Shown here: positions 63,475 through 64,000 of the stretch, piece after piece
Layout: every line of letters starts with the position of its first letter
Position numbering within the stretch: the stretch's first letter is position 1
Source: Chinchilla lanigera
Lineage: Eukaryota > Chordata > Mammalia > Rodentia > Chinchillidae
Direction: 5' to 3'
Assembly: GCF_000276665.1 (NCBI RefSeq)
Contig: NW_004955472.1
Span: forward strand, 12,204,630 to 12,268,629
Length of the DNA stretch: 64,000 nucleotides
The notes under the pieces: generated by a model
The model's database searches: none
The model's input: the letters and a program-made list of their open reading frames with translations, nothing else
Told to the model about the DNA's origin: nothing
Program-made: the position numbers and the translations under genes

Positions 63475-64000
63475 AATTTTTGCTAAGCAATGATTTTCAA
63501 AAGAAAAATAAGAAAAAGTACGGTTACAAATTCTTTGATTATTAAGCTTATTTTTTAAGTGTTTAAATGCCCAGAAATCATTTCAAGTTAGAGAAAACAT
63601 TTAAACCTAACTCAACCATTCACTTCCCCTCACAATATTCCACCTGCAATAGCAAAGGCTGTGAAGAGCACTTGATCCTAGCCTAACATTAATATTAGAG
63701 GGAGTATGGGTGTACAACTTAATCTCACAAATAATTATTGACTCCCACATTACTCTTTTAATGAACATGTCTAAACTTGGGCATAAAGTCATTTTAGGAG
63801 TATATTAGGTTTGGTTATGAATGCAACACCGCTTTGCATGCAGCGGCTTGTTAATTTTCTTTAATTTTAGAAGGCTCTTTTGTTTTAAAGTGCCTGTAAG
63901 CTAACGAAGAAATACATAACAACATCTCAGCATAATTTATTAGCTTAATGACTAGGTATATAGTTCATTAAATTTCTCTGGCAAACAAGAACTGGACACT
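63475..64000. other. Unrecognised AT-rich sequence to the window end
   Basis: No gene or repeat recognised. A 61-codon minus ORF (63607-63792) has no motif. Confidence 0.4.

Overview
The window is AT-rich mammalian DNA dominated by interspersed repeats. I find no protein-coding gene that I can name and no tRNA, rRNA or other RNA gene outside retroposons. The organism is a rodent: B1 (7SL-derived) SINEs carry the internal ~29-bp duplication typical of rodent B1, there are many tRNA-derived ID-type SINEs (A box like GGGGATTTAGCTCAG, B box like GAGTTCGATTCC), and there are dimeric B1-plus-ID elements of the B1-dID type. That mix, with no murine B2/B4 signal seen, suggests a non-muroid rodent (sciurid- or castorid-like). 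The family-level guess is inference. The DNA reads as intergenic or deep-intronic sequence, with one assembly gap (14026-14273).

Layout. 1-2520 is the 5' part of a minus-strand LINE-1 (start of ORF2, ORF1 and a 5'UTR made of ~72-bp tandem units) that runs off the left edge. 2.5-31 kb is old mammalian repeat background (MIR, L2, MER5A-like, MaLR LTRs) sprinkled with younger ID and B1 SINEs, a long TCTC/TCTG tract near 20.4 kb and otherwise unrecognised sequence. 29.9-31.2 kb is unusually CpG-rich for this window and holds a 57-codon ORF. 31.49-32.34 kb is a GC-richer LTR-like block with a ~174-bp internal tandem duplication. 34.6-38 kb is SINE-dense, with five SINEs between 37.17 and 37.94 kb. 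38-51 kb is mostly unrecognised sequence with old repeats; it holds two exon-like segments, 38188-38243 and 42824-42941, that have good splice-site context but no recognised homologue. 52.09-57.66 kb is a full-length but dead plus-strand LINE-1 with an 8-bp target-site duplication and a nested SINE. 58.55-60.77 kb is a rearranged LINE-1 cluster: a head-to-head pair, a 49-bp tandem repeat, a duplicated L1 scrap, and a 69-bp copy of sequence that also lies 626 bp downstream. 60.9-64 kb returns to SINEs, an L2 copy and a MaLR fragment.

How the parts relate. The autonomous partner is LINE-1, whose ORF2 endonuclease/reverse transcriptase mobilises itself and, in trans, the ID, B1 and B1-dID SINEs. 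Several insertions still show A-tails and 10-17-bp target-site duplications, so retroposition was active fairly late in this lineage. Neither sizeable L1 here is intact. No new biological system is demonstrated. The items most worth a second look are the two exon-like segments, the CpG-rich ORF, the 174-bp-repeat LTR-like block and the L1 rearrangement with its duplicated flank.
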